Of a DNA stretch of 64,000 nucleotides, positions 10,058-22,147 are shown one piece after another (the stretch's first letter is position 1; each line of letters opens with the position of its first letter). The DNA comes from an uncultured Pelagibacteraceae bacterium (GTDB lineage Bacteria; Pseudomonadota; Alphaproteobacteria; Pelagibacterales; Pelagibacteraceae). The DNA is taken from NCBI GenBank assembly GCA_902625715.1, contig CACOCP010000003.1:46056-110055 (forward strand), read 5' to 3'. Both the position numbers and the translations under genes were made by a program. A model generated the notes under the pieces. That model was not told the origin of the DNA. It made no database searches and saw only the letters and a program-made list of their open reading frames with translations.

Positions 10058-11389
10058 ATGGAAAAAAAAGTTTTCATTAAGACATTTGGTTGTCAAATGA
10101 ATGAATATGATTCCAATCGGATCTATGACACAGTCAAAAATATAGGATTTATTAGAAATGATAATCAAAATGATGTTGACTGTTACATATTAAATACCTG
10201 TCATATTAGAGATAAAGCAAAAGAAAAAGTCTATCATGAAATAGGTAGAGTAAAAAAAAGCTTTCGAGGAAAAAAAAAACCAATTGTAATTGTTGCTGGA
10301 TGTGTCGCTCAAGCCGAAAATGAGGAAATGTTAAAAAGAGAACCTTATATAGATATAGTCATTGGTCCTCAGGCATATCATAAAATTAATGATTTAATTT
10401 TAAATCAATCGAAAAACAAAAAAATAGATGAAACAGATTTTGATACCGTAACAAAATTTAATTATTTTGATGATATAAGAAACGAGAATAGCAAAATTTC
10501 TGCTTTCTTAACAATCCAAGAAGGGTGTGATAAGTTTTGTCATTTTTGTGTGGTCCCTTACACTAGAGGTCCAGAGTATTCCAGGCCTTTTGAACAAATA
10601 ATAAAAGAAGCTGAGGAACTAATTAAAAATGGCGTTAGAGAAATTACTCTATTAGGTCAAAATGTAAATGCATACTCATATTCTGAAAATGGCAAAGAGT
10701 ACAGAATTTCTGACTTGATAAAAAAATTGGATCAGTACACTGAATTAAAAAGAATAAGATATACAACATCTCATCCAAGAGACATGACTGATGACCTAAT
10801 AGATTGTTATTCGTCAAGTAAAAAGTTAACCCCATTTGTACATTTACCAATTCAAAGTGGTTCAGATAAAATATTACATTTGATGAATAGAAAGCATAAA
10901 GTTGAGGATTATTTAAAAGTTTATAAAAAGTTAATAAATATTAATAATGATATTAAATTTTCTAGTGATTTTATAATTGGATATCCTGGTGAAACTGAAA
11001 ATGATTTCAACGATACTCTTAAATTGTTAGATAAAGTAAATTTTATTAATTCTTTCTCTTTTATTTTCAGCCCAAGACCAGGCACCACAGCCTCAAATTA
11101 TGAGTTAATTGACAATGAAATTTGTAAAGAAAGACTAATTATCATTCAAAAAAAATTATTCAATAATCAAATACAAATTAATAAATCTATGGAAAAACAA
11201 TCTGTTGAAGTTCTAGTTGAAAATAAGTTAAAAAATCAAAATAAATATTTTGGAAGAAATAAATATTTATCCTCAGTTATCTTTGATGGATCAGAAGACA
11301 TTATAGGAAATTTGGTAGAAGTTAAAATAGAAAACTCTAATCAGAACAGTCTATTTGGAAAATTAGATAACAAAATGGCAGCAGCTTAA
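10058..11389 (+). CDS. miaB: tRNA-2-methylthio-N6-dimethylallyladenosine synthase
   Basis: ORF 443 aa; KTFGCQMNEYDSNR, EGCDKFCHFCVVPYTRG radical-SAM motif. Confidence 0.97.
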   Translation: MEKKVFIKTFGCQMNEYDSNRIYDTVKNIGFIRNDNQNDVDCYILNTCHIRDKAKEKVYHEIGRVKKSFRGKKKPIVIVAGCVAQAENEEMLKREPYIDIVIGPQAYHKINDLILNQSKNKKIDETDFDTVTKFNYFDDIRNENSKISAFLTIQEGCDKFCHFCVVPYTRGPEYSRPFEQIIKEAEELIKNGVREITLLGQNVNAYSYSENGKEYRISDLIKKLDQYTELKRIRYTTSHPRDMTDDLIDCYSSSKKLTPFVHLPIQSGSDKILHLMNRKHKVEDYLKVYKKLININNDIKFSSDFIIGYPGETENDFNDTLKLLDKVNFINSFSFIFSPRPGTTASNYELIDNEICKERLIIIQKKLFNNQIQINKSMEKQSVEVLVENKLKNQNKYFGRNKYLSSVIFDGSEDIIGNLVEVKIENSNQNSLFGKLDNKMAAA

Positions 11390-11390
11390 T

Positions 11391-12401
11391 TTGAAAAATC
11401 TAAAACAAAATAATTTTAAAACAGAGCTGAAATTTGTTTACTCAGATAATAATTCGCTGAGTATAGTTTTCCAAGATAATGATCTGCTATTAGGTGTTGT
11501 TGGAGAATTTAATAACAACTTAAAAGAGTTAGAAAAGTTAACAAATACCAGCATTTATTCAAGAGGAAACTCAATTCTTATAAAAAGCGATCCAAAAAAA
11601 AATAATTTAGTAAAAAATGCTATTCAGTTTTTAACTAATCAATTTATTACAAATGGAAATATTGAAAAAAAAGATATAATTTCATCGGTTAATGAATTTA
11701 TGATTGAGGAAAATAATAATAACAATACGAATAAAAATATTGAATATATTATTAAGACACCAAAAAAATCTGTAATTCCTAGATCAGAAAAACAAAAAAA
11801 CTATGTTAGAGCGTTAAGGGAGAGCGATATAGTTATTTCAGCAGGACCTGCGGGCACAGGTAAAACCTTTTTAGCTGTTGCTGTTGGCCTTACTATGCTC
11901 CTGGAAAAGAAAATTGAGCGAATAATTTTATCAAGACCTGCGGTGGAAGCAGGTGAAAGACTAGGTTTTTTGCCTGGTGACATGAGAGAAAAAGTAGATC
12001 CGTACCTAAGGCCATTGTATGACTCTCTTTATGATCTTTTAGATTTTGAAAAAATACAAAAAAAAATAGAAATTGGAGATATAGAGATTGCACCTTTAGC
12101 CTTTATGAGAGGTAGAACTCTAAAAAATTCATTTGCAATTTTGGATGAAGCTCAAAATGCAACTGATACTCAAATTAAAATGTTTTTAACTAGAATAGGA
12201 GAAAATTCAAAAATTGTAATAAATGGAGATCCATCTCAAATAGATCTTCCAAATAAAAATTTATCAGGTTTGAACAGATCAAAAAAAATATTAGGTAACT
12301 TAAGCGAAATATCAATTATAGATTTTGATCATTCGGATGTTGTCAGACACCCTTTAGTATCTAAAATAGTTAAGGCTTATTCTGATATAAATAATGATTA
12401 G
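11391..12401 (+). CDS. PhoH family ATPase (TTG start predicted)
   Basis: ORF 336 aa; GPAGTGKTFLAVAVGLTML, RPAVEAGERLGFLPGDMREKVDPYLRPLYD. Confidence 0.95.
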   Translation: MKNLKQNNFKTELKFVYSDNNSLSIVFQDNDLLLGVVGEFNNNLKELEKLTNTSIYSRGNSILIKSDPKKNNLVKNAIQFLTNQFITNGNIEKKDIISSVNEFMIEENNNNNTNKNIEYIIKTPKKSVIPRSEKQKNYVRALRESDIVISAGPAGTGKTFLAVAVGLTMLLEKKIERIILSRPAVEAGERLGFLPGDMREKVDPYLRPLYDSLYDLLDFEKIQKKIEIGDIEIAPLAFMRGRTLKNSFAILDEAQNATDTQIKMFLTRIGENSKIVINGDPSQIDLPNKNLSGLNRSKKILGNLSEISIIDFDHSDVVRHPLVSKIVKAYSDINND

Positions 12402-12840
12402 TGTAAATGTTCTTGTTGATCATAAGAAATGGAAAAAAAGCTTAAATAAGCCACAATTATTTTTTGACAAAATTTTAAAGCGATTTCCAAAAAAATATTT
12501 TTACTCTAATAAAAATGTAAATTTTACTTTATTACTCTCAAATAATACGAATATTAAAAAACTAAATTATAAATTTAGAAAAAAAAATAATCATACAGAT
12601 GTATTGTCATTTCCTTCCTTTATAAAAACAGATTTAAAAAAAGAATTAAAAAAAAAGGAAATTTATCTTGGAGATATAATTATCAGTTATCAATATATTT
12701 TTCCTAATAAAAAAAATTTTATTTTAGAAATGACTTTTATTCATGGGTTTTTGCATCTTCTAGGTTTTGACCATAAAAAATCTAAAGATTTTAAATTAAT
12801 GAATAAAGAAGAAAATAAAATATTAAACTCAATAAGTTAA
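12394..12840 (+). CDS. ybeY: Endoribonuclease YbeY
   Basis: ORF 148 aa; NNHTDVLSFP, HGFLHLLGFDH. Confidence 0.94.
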   Translation: MISVNVLVDHKKWKKSLNKPQLFFDKILKRFPKKYFYSNKNVNFTLLLSNNTNIKKLNYKFRKKNNHTDVLSFPSFIKTDLKKELKKKEIYLGDIIISYQYIFPNKKNFILEMTFIHGFLHLLGFDHKKSKDFKLMNKEENKILNSIS

Positions 12841-12844
12841 ACTT

Positions 12845-14392
12845 TTGACAAAATCTGAAAAACTAAATTTTTTAATTTTATTTTTACTTGGTGGCGTTTC
12901 ATCATTTAGTTTACCTCCGTATAATTTTTTTTTTGTAAATTTTATATCTTTTACATTTTTATATTTATTTTTAGTTGAGGCTAAAAATTCAAATAAATCC
13001 AAATTAATTTTTTTTCTTTACGGATGGTTTTTTGGGTTTGGATATTTTATTTGTAGTTTATATTGGATATCAATTTCTCTTACATTTGATAATAATTTTA
13101 AATTTTTAATACCAATATCAATTATTTTTATTCCAGCATTTATCTCTACCTTTTTTGGTATTTCAACCTTGATGACAAAATTTTTTTTAAGTCAAAAAAA
13201 AATTATTACTTCAGTTCTTTTATTTTCACTTGTTTTTAGTATTGTCGAATATATTCGAGGAATTGTACTCTCTGGTTTCCCATGGAACTTAATAGCTTAT
13301 AGTTTTTCTGATCAAACAGAGTTTATTCAAATTAACTCTTTATTAGGAATTTATGGATTTAATCTGCTATGTATCACTTTGTTTACAATACCAGCTATAT
13401 GGTTCATCAAAAAGTCAAAAAAAAATATTTATTGTATTTTTATTGTTGGAATTTTAGTCATATCTAATTTGATTTATGGATATGTCAGCCTAAATAATCT
13501 GAGTATAAAAAGTGATAAAAATAATATAAATATTGTTACTATTTCTACCAAAGTAACTTTAGAAAGATTTTATTCATCGAATGTTGATGAATATTCTATA
13601 ATTCAAAATTTAGTTAAACTTAGTGATCCAAAAAGATATTTTGGAAAAAAAACAATTTTTGTTTGGCCAGAAGGTGTTTTACCTTTAACCAACATGAATA
13701 ATATTAATTCATACAAAGAAATTTTTAGTAAAAATTTTGATAAGGATCATTTTATTTTGATAGGTTTAAATAGGGAGGTGAATTTAGACGGTAAAACTGA
13801 GTATTATAACTCTATTGCAGTTATTGATAATCAATCAAATGTAATTGATTATTACGATAAGAGGAAATTAGTTCCATTTGGTGAGTTTTTGCCTCTAGAT
13901 AATGTTTTGTCTTTGATAGGGCTTAAAAGTTTAACCAATAATTATCAATCTTACACTAAAGGAAAAGATAAAAAAGCAATCTTAAATATTGAAGATATTA
14001 ATTTAAAACTATTAGCCACAATTTGTTATGAAATAATTTATGCAGGGTCATTCAATAATAATTTAGATTATGATTTAATAATTAATATTTCTGAGGATGG
14101 TTGGTTTGGAAATTCAATAGGCCCATACCAACACTTTACTCATTCAAAGTTTAGATCTATCGAGCAAGGCAAAACTCTTATAAGATCAGCAAACAACGGT
14201 ATTTCTGCAATTATCAATCCAAGTGGTAAAATTAAATCATTAATTGATTTAGAGGAAACTGGTTCGATTTATACGAGCGAAATTAAGCATAAAGTTACAC
14301 TTTTTTCTAAATATGGAAATAAAATGTATTTTGTATTAATTTTTATCTATATTTTTTTAATATTATCTATTAGAAGGTTTGATCATGAATAA
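12845..14392 (+). CDS. lnt: Apolipoprotein N-acyltransferase
   Basis: ORF 515 aa; [50 protein letters not shown]. Confidence 0.94.
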   Translation: MTKSEKLNFLILFLLGGVSSFSLPPYNFFFVNFISFTFLYLFLVEAKNSNKSKLIFFLYGWFFGFGYFICSLYWISISLTFDNNFKFLIPISIIFIPAFISTFFGISTLMTKFFLSQKKIITSVLLFSLVFSIVEYIRGIVLSGFPWNLIAYSFSDQTEFIQINSLLGIYGFNLLCITLFTIPAIWFIKKSKKNIYCIFIVGILVISNLIYGYVSLNNLSIKSDKNNINIVTISTKVTLERFYSSNVDEYSIIQNLVKLSDPKRYFGKKTIFVWPEGVLPLTNMNNINSYKEIFSKNFDKDHFILIGLNREVNLDGKTEYYNSIAVIDNQSNVIDYYDKRKLVPFGEFLPLDNVLSLIGLKSLTNNYQSYTKGKDKKAILNIEDINLKLLATICYEIIYAGSFNNNLDYDLIINISEDGWFGNSIGPYQHFTHSKFRSIEQGKTLIRSANNGISAIINPSGKIKSLIDLEETGSIYTSEIKHKVTLFSKYGNKMYFVLIFIYIFLILSIRRFDHE

Positions 14393-15554
14393 CCTTAAAA
14401 ATTTCCTTTTTACTAGTGAATCTGTATCGGAAGGTCATCCTGATAAAGTATCAGATAGAATTTCAGATATGGTAGTTGATAATTATTTAGCAAACGAACC
14501 TCAGTCTAGAGTAGCGTGTGAAACGTTAACAACAACCAATAAAGTTGTTTTGGCAGGTGAGGTTAGAGGTCCAGAAATCAAAAAAGATGAATTGATTTCA
14601 AAAGTCAGAGATTGCATTAAAGATATTGGATATGATCAAGATGGTTTTTCATACAAAGAAGCTACAAAAATTGAAAGTCATTTACATTCGCAATCTGCAG
14701 ATATTGCAATGGGTGTTGATGCATCTGGAAATAAAGATGAAGGTGCCGGAGATCAAGGTATAATGTTTGGCTATGCATGTGATGAAACAGATGTTTTGAT
14801 GCCAGCTCCAATTCACTATTCACATAAAATTTTAAGACTAATGGCTGAAGATAGAAAATCAGGGAAATTAAAAAGCATTGAACCAGACTCAAAAAGCCAA
14901 ATAACAATAGAGTATAAAGATGGAAAACCTGCAGCTGTTAAATCAGTAGTAATATCAACACAACATTCTGCAGATGTAAATCAAGCTGATGTTAGAGAAT
15001 TAGTTAAACCTTACATAGAGAAATCTATACCAAAAAACTTATTATCAGATCTTAGCGAAGATGAAATTTATGTAAATCCTACTGGAAACTTTGTTATTGG
15101 AGGACCAGATGGAGATGCAGGATTGACTGGAAGAAAAATTATAGTTGATACTTATGGAGGTGCTGCGCCTCATGGCGGTGGAGCATTTTCGGGAAAAGAT
15201 CCAACAAAGGTTGATAGATCAGCAGCTTATGCTTCTAGATATTTAGCAAAAAATATAGTTGCATCAAAAATTTCTGATAGATGTTTGATACAGCTGGCGT
15301 ACGCTATTGGGGTATCTAAACCACTTTCTATTTATGTTAATCTTTTTACTAACGATGAAGAACAAAACAGACATGTTGAAAAATTAATAAGAGAAAATTT
15401 TGATTTAAGTCCTAGAGGAATTAGAGAAATGTTGAGTTTAAATAAACCTATTTATCAAAAAACTGCAGCATATGGTCATTTTGGAAGAGAGCCAGAATCA
15501 GATGGATCATTTTCATGGGAAAAAACTGATAAATCAAACATATTTAGTAGTTAA
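14385..15554 (+). CDS. metK: S-adenosylmethionine synthetase
   Basis: [51 protein letters not shown]; start at ATG 14385. Confidence 0.97.
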   Translation: MNNLKNFLFTSESVSEGHPDKVSDRISDMVVDNYLANEPQSRVACETLTTTNKVVLAGEVRGPEIKKDELISKVRDCIKDIGYDQDGFSYKEATKIESHLHSQSADIAMGVDASGNKDEGAGDQGIMFGYACDETDVLMPAPIHYSHKILRLMAEDRKSGKLKSIEPDSKSQITIEYKDGKPAAVKSVVISTQHSADVNQADVRELVKPYIEKSIPKNLLSDLSEDEIYVNPTGNFVIGGPDGDAGLTGRKIIVDTYGGAAPHGGGAFSGKDPTKVDRSAAYASRYLAKNIVASKISDRCLIQLAYAIGVSKPLSIYVNLFTNDEEQNRHVEKLIRENFDLSPRGIREMLSLNKPIYQKTAAYGHFGREPESDGSFSWEKTDKSNIFSS

Positions 15555-15610
15555 ATAAAGTTGAATATTTAAAAAAAGCCAATATATTCCACTAACATTA
15601 TTGAAATTTC

Positions 15611-15637
15611 AAAATGGGCCTCGGCCCATTTTTTTTT
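15611..15637 (+). terminator. Intrinsic terminator/attenuator upstream of nusA
   Basis: AAAATGGGCC-TC-GGCCCATTTTTTTTT: GC-rich perfect stem directly followed by a T tract, ending just before GGAG and 13 nt before the nusA ATG. Confidence 0.85.
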
Positions 15638-15650
15638 GGAGAAAATTTAA

Positions 15651-17204
15651 ATGTTAAACAGAAGAGCAGATAAACTTGAATTATTACGAATTGCAGAAGC
15701 AGTGGCTTTAGAAAAATCAATTGATAAAGAGTTGATAATAGACTCAATGGAAAATGGTATTGCAAAGGCTGCAAAATCAAAGTTTGGATCTGAAAATGAG
15801 ATAAAAGTAGAGATTAATCGTGACAACGGTGACATAGGAATTTTTAGAAAACTACAAATTGTTGATAGCCCAGAAAACTCAAATTTAGAGATTAGTTTGG
15901 ATGATGCAATCAAACTTAATGAAAATAATAAAGACAAAAAAGTTGGAGATGAAGTTTTACAACCTTTACCTTCATTTGATTTTGGAAGAATTGCTGCTCA
16001 AACTGCAAAACAAGTCATAAGCTTTAATGTGAGAGAGGCAGAGAGAGAAAGACAATTTAACGATTTTATAGACAAAAAAGATTCAATATTAAGTGGAATT
16101 GTTAAAAGATTAGAATTTGGAAACATAATCGTAGATCTTGGCAGAACTGAAGCAATTATTCAAAAAAACGAATTAATACCTAGAGAAAATATTAAAGCAG
16201 GAGATAGAATAAAAGCTTATTGCTTAGATGTCAGAAGAGAGCCTAGAGGACAGCAAATATTTTTATCTAGAGCACATCCTAAATTTATGGAAAAATTGTT
16301 CATTCAAGAAGTTCCAGAGATTTATGATGGACTAATTGAGATAAAATCTTCTTCTAGAGATCCAGGAAGCAGAGCAAAAATTTGTGTTAAAGCAATTGAT
16401 ACTTCATTAGATCCTGTTGGTGCTTGCGTTGGAATGAGAGGTAGTAGAGTTCAAGCTGTTGTTAATGAACTTCAGGGTGAAAAAATTGATATTGTAAATT
16501 GGTCAGAAGACCCAGCGGTGGTTGTGGCAAATGCGCTATCACCAGCTGAAGTACAAAGAGTTAATGTTGATAATGATGCAAAAAAATTGGACGTGATCCT
16601 CACTGAAGAGAATTTAAGTAAAGCTATAGGTAGAAGAGGTCAAAATGTCAGATTGGCAACTAAACTTCTGAACTATGAGATTAACATAATGACTGATCAG
16701 GAGGACTCAGAGAGAAGACAAATAGAATTTAAAGAGAAAACTGATAATTTTGTAAAAAATTTAGAATTAGATGAAACATTAGGTCAGTTATTAGTAGCTG
16801 AAGGCTTTTCAACAATTGATGATATTAAGGATAGTGAACCTCAAGCCTTAACAAAAATTGAGGGAATAGAAGAAGATACTGCAAAAGAACTTATTGAAAG
16901 AGCAAAAGAGTTTTATCAAAAAGACCAAGAGGAAATTGCAAAAAGAGTAAAAGATTTGGGTCTAGAAAATGAACTTATTAGTCATGAAGGTTTAACCCCT
17001 GGCATGCTGGTTACATTGGGAGAACAAAATATATTAACGTTAACCGACTTTGCAGATTTAGCATCTGACGAACTTACAGGTGGTTATGATGTTGTTAAAG
17101 GTGAGAGAGTAAAAATCAAAGGGTATTTAGAAGATTTTGCTTTATCAAAACAAGAGGCAGATAGTTTAATTATGTCCGCTCGTGACAAAGTTTATAAAGA
17201 TTGA
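15651..17204 (+). CDS. nusA: Transcription termination/antitermination protein NusA
   Basis: ORF 517 aa; S1 and KH domains, GACVGMRGSRVQAVVNELQGEKIDIVNWSEDP; SD GGAGAA. Confidence 0.97.
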   Translation: MLNRRADKLELLRIAEAVALEKSIDKELIIDSMENGIAKAAKSKFGSENEIKVEINRDNGDIGIFRKLQIVDSPENSNLEISLDDAIKLNENNKDKKVGDEVLQPLPSFDFGRIAAQTAKQVISFNVREAERERQFNDFIDKKDSILSGIVKRLEFGNIIVDLGRTEAIIQKNELIPRENIKAGDRIKAYCLDVRREPRGQQIFLSRAHPKFMEKLFIQEVPEIYDGLIEIKSSSRDPGSRAKICVKAIDTSLDPVGACVGMRGSRVQAVVNELQGEKIDIVNWSEDPAVVVANALSPAEVQRVNVDNDAKKLDVILTEENLSKAIGRRGQNVRLATKLLNYEINIMTDQEDSERRQIEFKEKTDNFVKNLELDETLGQLLVAEGFSTIDDIKDSEPQALTKIEGIEEDTAKELIERAKEFYQKDQEEIAKRVKDLGLENELISHEGLTPGMLVTLGEQNILTLTDFADLASDELTGGYDVVKGERVKIKGYLEDFALSKQEADSLIMSARDKVYKD

Positions 17205-17214
17205 GAGATGAACT

Positions 17215-19437
17215 ATGGAAAAGAAAAAATTAAAGTTATCAATTTCAGGAAGTTCCAAAAGAACTATAAACAGCATAGAGCAAGCTAAATCACAGTCAAA
17301 AAATACTGTTGTTATTGAAAAAAAACCTAGATTTGGGACCAAACCAAACTACCCGAGACCAAATACTTTAAATGAAAGACCCAAAGGGAGTGCACCTTTT
17401 GTGCCTAGAAATAATACTTTTTCTAAACCAACTACTTCCCCTAGTTCAGATTTTGAAAGACGAAAGCTTGCAGAGCAAAGAGCAACGAGAAGATTAAAAG
17501 GAGAAACAACTCCAAGCAAAGATTCAAAAGCTGGAAAAGGGACCTCAAAAAGAAGAGAATTAAAATTAACAGTATCCAGAGCACTTAGTGATGAGGACTT
17601 TACAGGAAAAGGAAGAAGCTTAGCATCATTAAAAAGAGCAAAGCAAAAAGAGAATAGACTTTTAAATCAAGAAGACGATAAGGACAATTTAAAACCAGTC
17701 AAAAGAGACGTTAAAATACCTGAAGTTGTTACAATCCGAGAGCTTGCAAATAGAATGGCTGAACAGTCAAGCAATATTATAAAACATTTATTAGGTATGG
17801 GAGTTACAGTAACTATAAATCACACAATTGACTCTGATACTGCTGAATATTTAGTAAAAGAATTTGGACATAATCCAATAAGAGAAGAAAAAGCAGAGGA
17901 AATAATTGAAAAAATAAAAGAAGTTAAAGCCGAAAATTTAAAAAGTAGAGCTCCAATTGTCACTGTAATGGGGCATGTGGATCATGGAAAAACCTCAGTT
18001 CTTGATGTTTTAAGAAAAGCGAATGTGGTATCAGGAGAGTTCGGTGGAATTACTCAGCATATTGGTGCCTACCAAATTATACATCAGTCTAATAAAATTA
18101 CTTTTATAGATACACCTGGCCACGCTGCTTTCACAGAAATGAGGGCAAGAGGATCCAAGCTAACTGATTTAGTTATTCTTGTTGTGGCAGCAGATGATGG
18201 AGTGAAACCTCAAACAATAGAATCTATAAAACATGCAAAAGCAGCAAAAGTCCCAATTGTTGTTGCAATAAACAAATGTGACTTGCCAGAGGCTGACCCA
18301 CAAAAAATAAAGAATCAGTTATTAGAATATGAATTAATTGCCGAAGACCTATCTGGAGATACTTTGATGGTTGAGATTTCAACTAAGACAAAGCAGAATT
18401 TAGATAAATTAGTTGAGAGTGTTATCTTACAAGCTGAGCTTTTAGATTTAAAAACTGATTTTGAAACAGAAGCTAAAGGCATTGTTTTAGAATCTAAAAT
18501 TGATATTGGAAGAGGTCCTATTGCAAATGTTATCGTAACTGCTGGAACTTTAAAAAAGGGTGATTTTTTTGTAAGTGGTTTAAAATGGGGAAAGGTAAGA
18601 GCAATAATTAATGATCAAGGAAAAAATATAGAACAAGCAGAACCAGCTACACCAGTTGAAATTCTAGGTATAAATGGTGCAGCAAAAGCGGGAGATGATT
18701 TTATAGTTCTAGATAGTGAAAAAGAGGCAAAATCACTTTGTGATGCTAGAATTCAAGAATCTAAAGATGGTAAAAATTCATTAACTTTTGTAACCCAAGA
18801 CTCTGCATTTAAAGATACCGCATCAGAGGAATTAAATATCATTGTAAAATCTGATGTTCATGGATCGTCAGAGGCGATTAAAAATGCAATTAATCAAATA
18901 AAAAACGATGAAGTTAAACCTAAAATTCTATTATCAGATATTGGTATGGTAACTGAAACAGATGTAACTTTAGCCAAAGCTTCAAATGCAGTTTTGATAG
19001 CATTTAATGTTAAACCAAGCAAAGAGGCTAAGAAAAGAGCTGAGCAAGAAAAAATTGTTATTTCATCTTACAACATTATTTATGAGGTATTAGATTTTAT
19101 TAAGAGTAAGATGTCGGGTTTATTAACCCCCGAAGTTGATGAAAAAATAATAGGGACTGCAGAAATTTTAGAAATATTTAAAGTATCAAAGGTTGGAAAA
19201 GTTGCTGGTTCTAAAGTTACAGAAGGTGAAATTACACAAGACTCGAATGCAAGAGTAATAAGAGATGGAGCAATTATATTTAATGGTAAAATCGGCTCAA
19301 TATTCAGAGAAAAAAATCAAACTAAACAGGTTTCTGCAGGTCTAGAGTGTGGAATTACCTTGAAAGATTTTGGAGATTTTCAAAAAAAAGATATCATTGA
19401 AGTTTATAATTCAACAGTAACCGAAAGAACAATTTAA
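17215..19437 (+). CDS. infB: Translation initiation factor IF-2
   Basis: ORF 740 aa; [40 protein letters not shown]. Confidence 0.98.
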   Translation: MEKKKLKLSISGSSKRTINSIEQAKSQSKNTVVIEKKPRFGTKPNYPRPNTLNERPKGSAPFVPRNNTFSKPTTSPSSDFERRKLAEQRATRRLKGETTPSKDSKAGKGTSKRRELKLTVSRALSDEDFTGKGRSLASLKRAKQKENRLLNQEDDKDNLKPVKRDVKIPEVVTIRELANRMAEQSSNIIKHLLGMGVTVTINHTIDSDTAEYLVKEFGHNPIREEKAEEIIEKIKEVKAENLKSRAPIVTVMGHVDHGKTSVLDVLRKANVVSGEFGGITQHIGAYQIIHQSNKITFIDTPGHAAFTEMRARGSKLTDLVILVVAADDGVKPQTIESIKHAKAAKVPIVVAINKCDLPEADPQKIKNQLLEYELIAEDLSGDTLMVEISTKTKQNLDKLVESVILQAELLDLKTDFETEAKGIVLESKIDIGRGPIANVIVTAGTLKKGDFFVSGLKWGKVRAIINDQGKNIEQAEPATPVEILGINGAAKAGDDFIVLDSEKEAKSLCDARIQESKDGKNSLTFVTQDSAFKDTASEELNIIVKSDVHGSSEAIKNAINQIKNDEVKPKILLSDIGMVTETDVTLAKASNAVLIAFNVKPSKEAKKRAEQEKIVISSYNIIYEVLDFIKSKMSGLLTPEVDEKIIGTAEILEIFKVSKVGKVAGSKVTEGEITQDSNARVIRDGAIIFNGKIGSIFREKNQTKQVSAGLECGITLKDFGDFQKKDIIEVYNSTVTERTI

Positions 19438-19799
19438 TGACAAGTTTAGGTAAACCTGTAACACAAAGACAGTTAAGAGTTGGTGAGATGATAAAACAAG
19501 CTTTGGGCATGATATTTATCAGAGATGAAGCGAAACTACCTTTATCAACAAAAGAAATCACAGTTACTGAAGTTAGAATGTCTCCAGATTTAAAAACTGC
19601 AAAAATATTTGTTATGCCTTTAGGTGGAAAAGAGGCTGATGATGTAGTTGTAAAATTAAAAGAATTTTCATTTGTAATTAGAAAAGTACTTTCAAAGAAA
19701 ATAGTTATGAAGTTTTTACCTAAACTCTATTTTGTGAAAGACGACTCATTTGATTATGCTGAAAAAATTGAAAATTTAATAAAACAAACAAATAAATAA
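19437..19799 (+). CDS. rbfA: Ribosome-binding factor A
   Basis: ORF 120 aa; RQLRVGEMIKQAL, VTEVRMSPDLKTAKIFVMPL. Confidence 0.94.
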   Translation: MTSLGKPVTQRQLRVGEMIKQALGMIFIRDEAKLPLSTKEITVTEVRMSPDLKTAKIFVMPLGGKEADDVVVKLKEFSFVIRKVLSKKIVMKFLPKLYFVKDDSFDYAEKIENLIKQTNK

Positions 19800-19809
19800 G
19801 GATAATATG

Positions 19810-20058
19810 ATGGCAAAAAAAGCAAAAGAACTAGCGATCCATGACAAAGATACAGGGTCTTCTGAAGTTCAGGTTGCTCAGTTGACAGATAAAATTGAGA
19901 ACCTATCAAAACATATTAAACAGTTTAAGAAAGATAAACACTCATCAGTAGGTTTATTGAGAGCTGTTAATAGAAGGAAGAAATTATTGGACTATTTAAA
20001 GAAAAATAAAATCGAGTCTTATAAGGAAGTAATATCAAAACTAAATCTAAGGAAGTAA
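19810..20058 (+). CDS. rpsO: 30S ribosomal protein S15
   Basis: DTGSSEVQVAQLTDKIENLSKHIKQFKKDKHSSVGLLRAVNRRKKLLDYL. Confidence 0.97.
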   Translation: MAKKAKELAIHDKDTGSSEVQVAQLTDKIENLSKHIKQFKKDKHSSVGLLRAVNRRKKLLDYLKKNKIESYKEVISKLNLRK

Positions 20059-20069
20059 GTAGGAAATAA

Positions 20070-22142
20070 ATGTTTAAGGTAGTAAAGAAAGAAATAGAAG
20101 TAGCAGGAAAAAAGATAAGTTTAGAAACAGGAAAAATAGCAAGACAAGCAGATGGTGCAATTATTGCACAATGTGGTGAAACGGTTGTATTAGCGACAGC
20201 TGTTGGGGCAAAAAAAGTAAATCCAGATGTAGATTACTTTCCTTTATCAGTAAATTATCAAGAAAAATATTATGCAGCAGGAAAAATTCCTGGTGGATAT
20301 TTTAAAAGAGAAGCTAGGCCAACAGAGAGTGAAACATTAATCTCAAGATTAATTGACAGACCGATCAGACCTTTGTTTCCAGATGAATTCAAAAATGAAG
20401 TACAAGTGCTTCCAACTGTAATTTCTTATGATAAAGAAAATGAAGCAGATATTTTATCAATTATTGCTTCATCAGCAGCTCTAGCAATCTCAGGCATGCC
20501 ATTTTTAGGTCCTGTTGGGGCATCTAGAGTTGGTTTTATAGATGGAAAATATGTTTTAAATCCATCTAAAGTTGAACTCAAAAATTCAAAATTAGATCTA
20601 GTTGTAGCAGGAACTAAGGATGCGGTTTTAATGGTAGAGTCCGAGGCAAATGGTTTAACAGAGGAAGAAATGTTAAATGCTGTAAAATTTGGTCACGAAG
20701 GCTTTGTGCCAGTTATTCAAATGATAGAGGATTTAGCCAAAGAATGTAGAAAAGAGGAATGGGTTGTTGAGAAGAAGGATCTTTCTGAGGTTAAGAAAAA
20801 ACTAGAAGATGAATTTACAGCAGATCTTACGAAGGCATTTTCAATTAGAGATAAGCAGGAAAGATCAAATATGATCTCAGAAATAACTGATAAAGCTAAA
20901 AAACTGTATGAAGAAAATGAAAATTATACTGACTTAGATGTAAACTCACAGCTTAAAAATATTGAAAAAACAATCGTTAGAACTGACATATTAAAAAATA
21001 AAAATCGTATTGATGGAAGAGGTTTAGCAGATGTTAGACCAATAATGTGTGAGGTGGGAATTCTTCCAAGAGTTCATGGATCAGCATTATTTACAAGAGG
21101 AGAAACACAAGCAATTGTTACTACTACCCTTGGTACATCTGATGATGAACAAAAAATTGAAAGTTTAGATGGATTACAAAAAGAAAGATTCATGCTTCAC
21201 TACAACTTTCCACCTTTTTCAGTTGGAGAAACTGGAAGAATTGGAACAGGCAGAAGAGAAATTGGCCATGGAAAACTTGCTTGGAGAGCAATAAATTCAT
21301 CATTACCATCAAAGGAAAGTTTCCCATATACTTTTAGAATAGTTTCTGAGATTACAGAGTCTAATGGTTCTTCTTCAATGGCAACTGTTTGTGGAACATC
21401 ATTAGCGTTAATGGATGCTGGAGTTCCTATAAAAGAACCTGTTGCAGGGATCGCAATGGGATTAATCAAAGAAGGTGATGATTTTAGTGTTTTATCTGAC
21501 ATTCTAGGTGATGAAGATCATCTAGGAGATATGGACTTTAAAGTTGCCGGAACAAAAGATGGAATAACTTCTCTTCAAATGGATATAAAAATTACTGGTA
21601 TCACATTTGAAATAATGGAGCAGGCTTTAAATCAAGCAAAAGATGGAAGAATTCATATCTTAGGTGAAATGAACAAAGCACTCTCTAAATCAAGAGATGA
21701 TGTTGGAAAACACACTCCAAAAATGGAAAAAATATCTGTAGATAAAAAAGATATTGCAACTGTTATTGGAAAAGGTGGAGCAACAATTAGAGAAATTGTT
21801 GAGGTATCAGGCGCTAAAGTTGATATAAATGATGAAGGTGAAGTCACTGTTGCAGCTCCAGATGAAGAGTCAAGAAACAAAGCAATGCAGATGATTAAAG
21901 ATCTAACTGCAAAAGCTGAACTAAATAAAATTTATAACGGAAAAGTAATGAAAATTATGGAGTTTGGTGCATTTGTAAATTTCTTGGGTAAACAAGATGG
22001 CCTTGTCCATATTTCAGAGCTAGCTGACAAGAGAGTTGCTAAAGTTACTGATGTTGTGAAGGAAGGTGATCAAGTAAAGGTAAAAGTCATTGGATTTGAT
22101 AGAGGAAAAGTTAAACTTTCAATTAAACAAGCTGCCCTCTAA
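20070..22142 (+). CDS. pnp: Polyribonucleotide nucleotidyltransferase
   Basis: ORF 690 aa; RNase PH domains, KH and S1; [25 protein letters not shown]. Confidence 0.98.
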   Translation: MFKVVKKEIEVAGKKISLETGKIARQADGAIIAQCGETVVLATAVGAKKVNPDVDYFPLSVNYQEKYYAAGKIPGGYFKREARPTESETLISRLIDRPIRPLFPDEFKNEVQVLPTVISYDKENEADILSIIASSAALAISGMPFLGPVGASRVGFIDGKYVLNPSKVELKNSKLDLVVAGTKDAVLMVESEANGLTEEEMLNAVKFGHEGFVPVIQMIEDLAKECRKEEWVVEKKDLSEVKKKLEDEFTADLTKAFSIRDKQERSNMISEITDKAKKLYEENENYTDLDVNSQLKNIEKTIVRTDILKNKNRIDGRGLADVRPIMCEVGILPRVHGSALFTRGETQAIVTTTLGTSDDEQKIESLDGLQKERFMLHYNFPPFSVGETGRIGTGRREIGHGKLAWRAINSSLPSKESFPYTFRIVSEITESNGSSSMATVCGTSLALMDAGVPIKEPVAGIAMGLIKEGDDFSVLSDILGDEDHLGDMDFKVAGTKDGITSLQMDIKITGITFEIMEQALNQAKDGRIHILGEMNKALSKSRDDVGKHTPKMEKISVDKKDIATVIGKGGATIREIVEVSGAKVDINDEGEVTVAAPDEESRNKAMQMIKDLTAKAELNKIYNGKVMKIMEFGAFVNFLGKQDGLVHISELADKRVAKVTDVVKEGDQVKVKVIGFDRGKVKLSIKQAAL

Positions 22143-22147
22143 TAAGT

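Noticed and set aside
14340-14385. SAM-responsive riboswitch upstream of metK
   Set aside because: The metK start lies inside the 3' end of lnt, leaving no leader for an aptamer.
15555-15610. Possible riboswitch or trmB/rimP remnant between metK and nusA
   Set aside because: Only 96 bp, no recognizable SAM-riboswitch core and no coding remnant; only the terminator hairpin and short palindrome can be supported.
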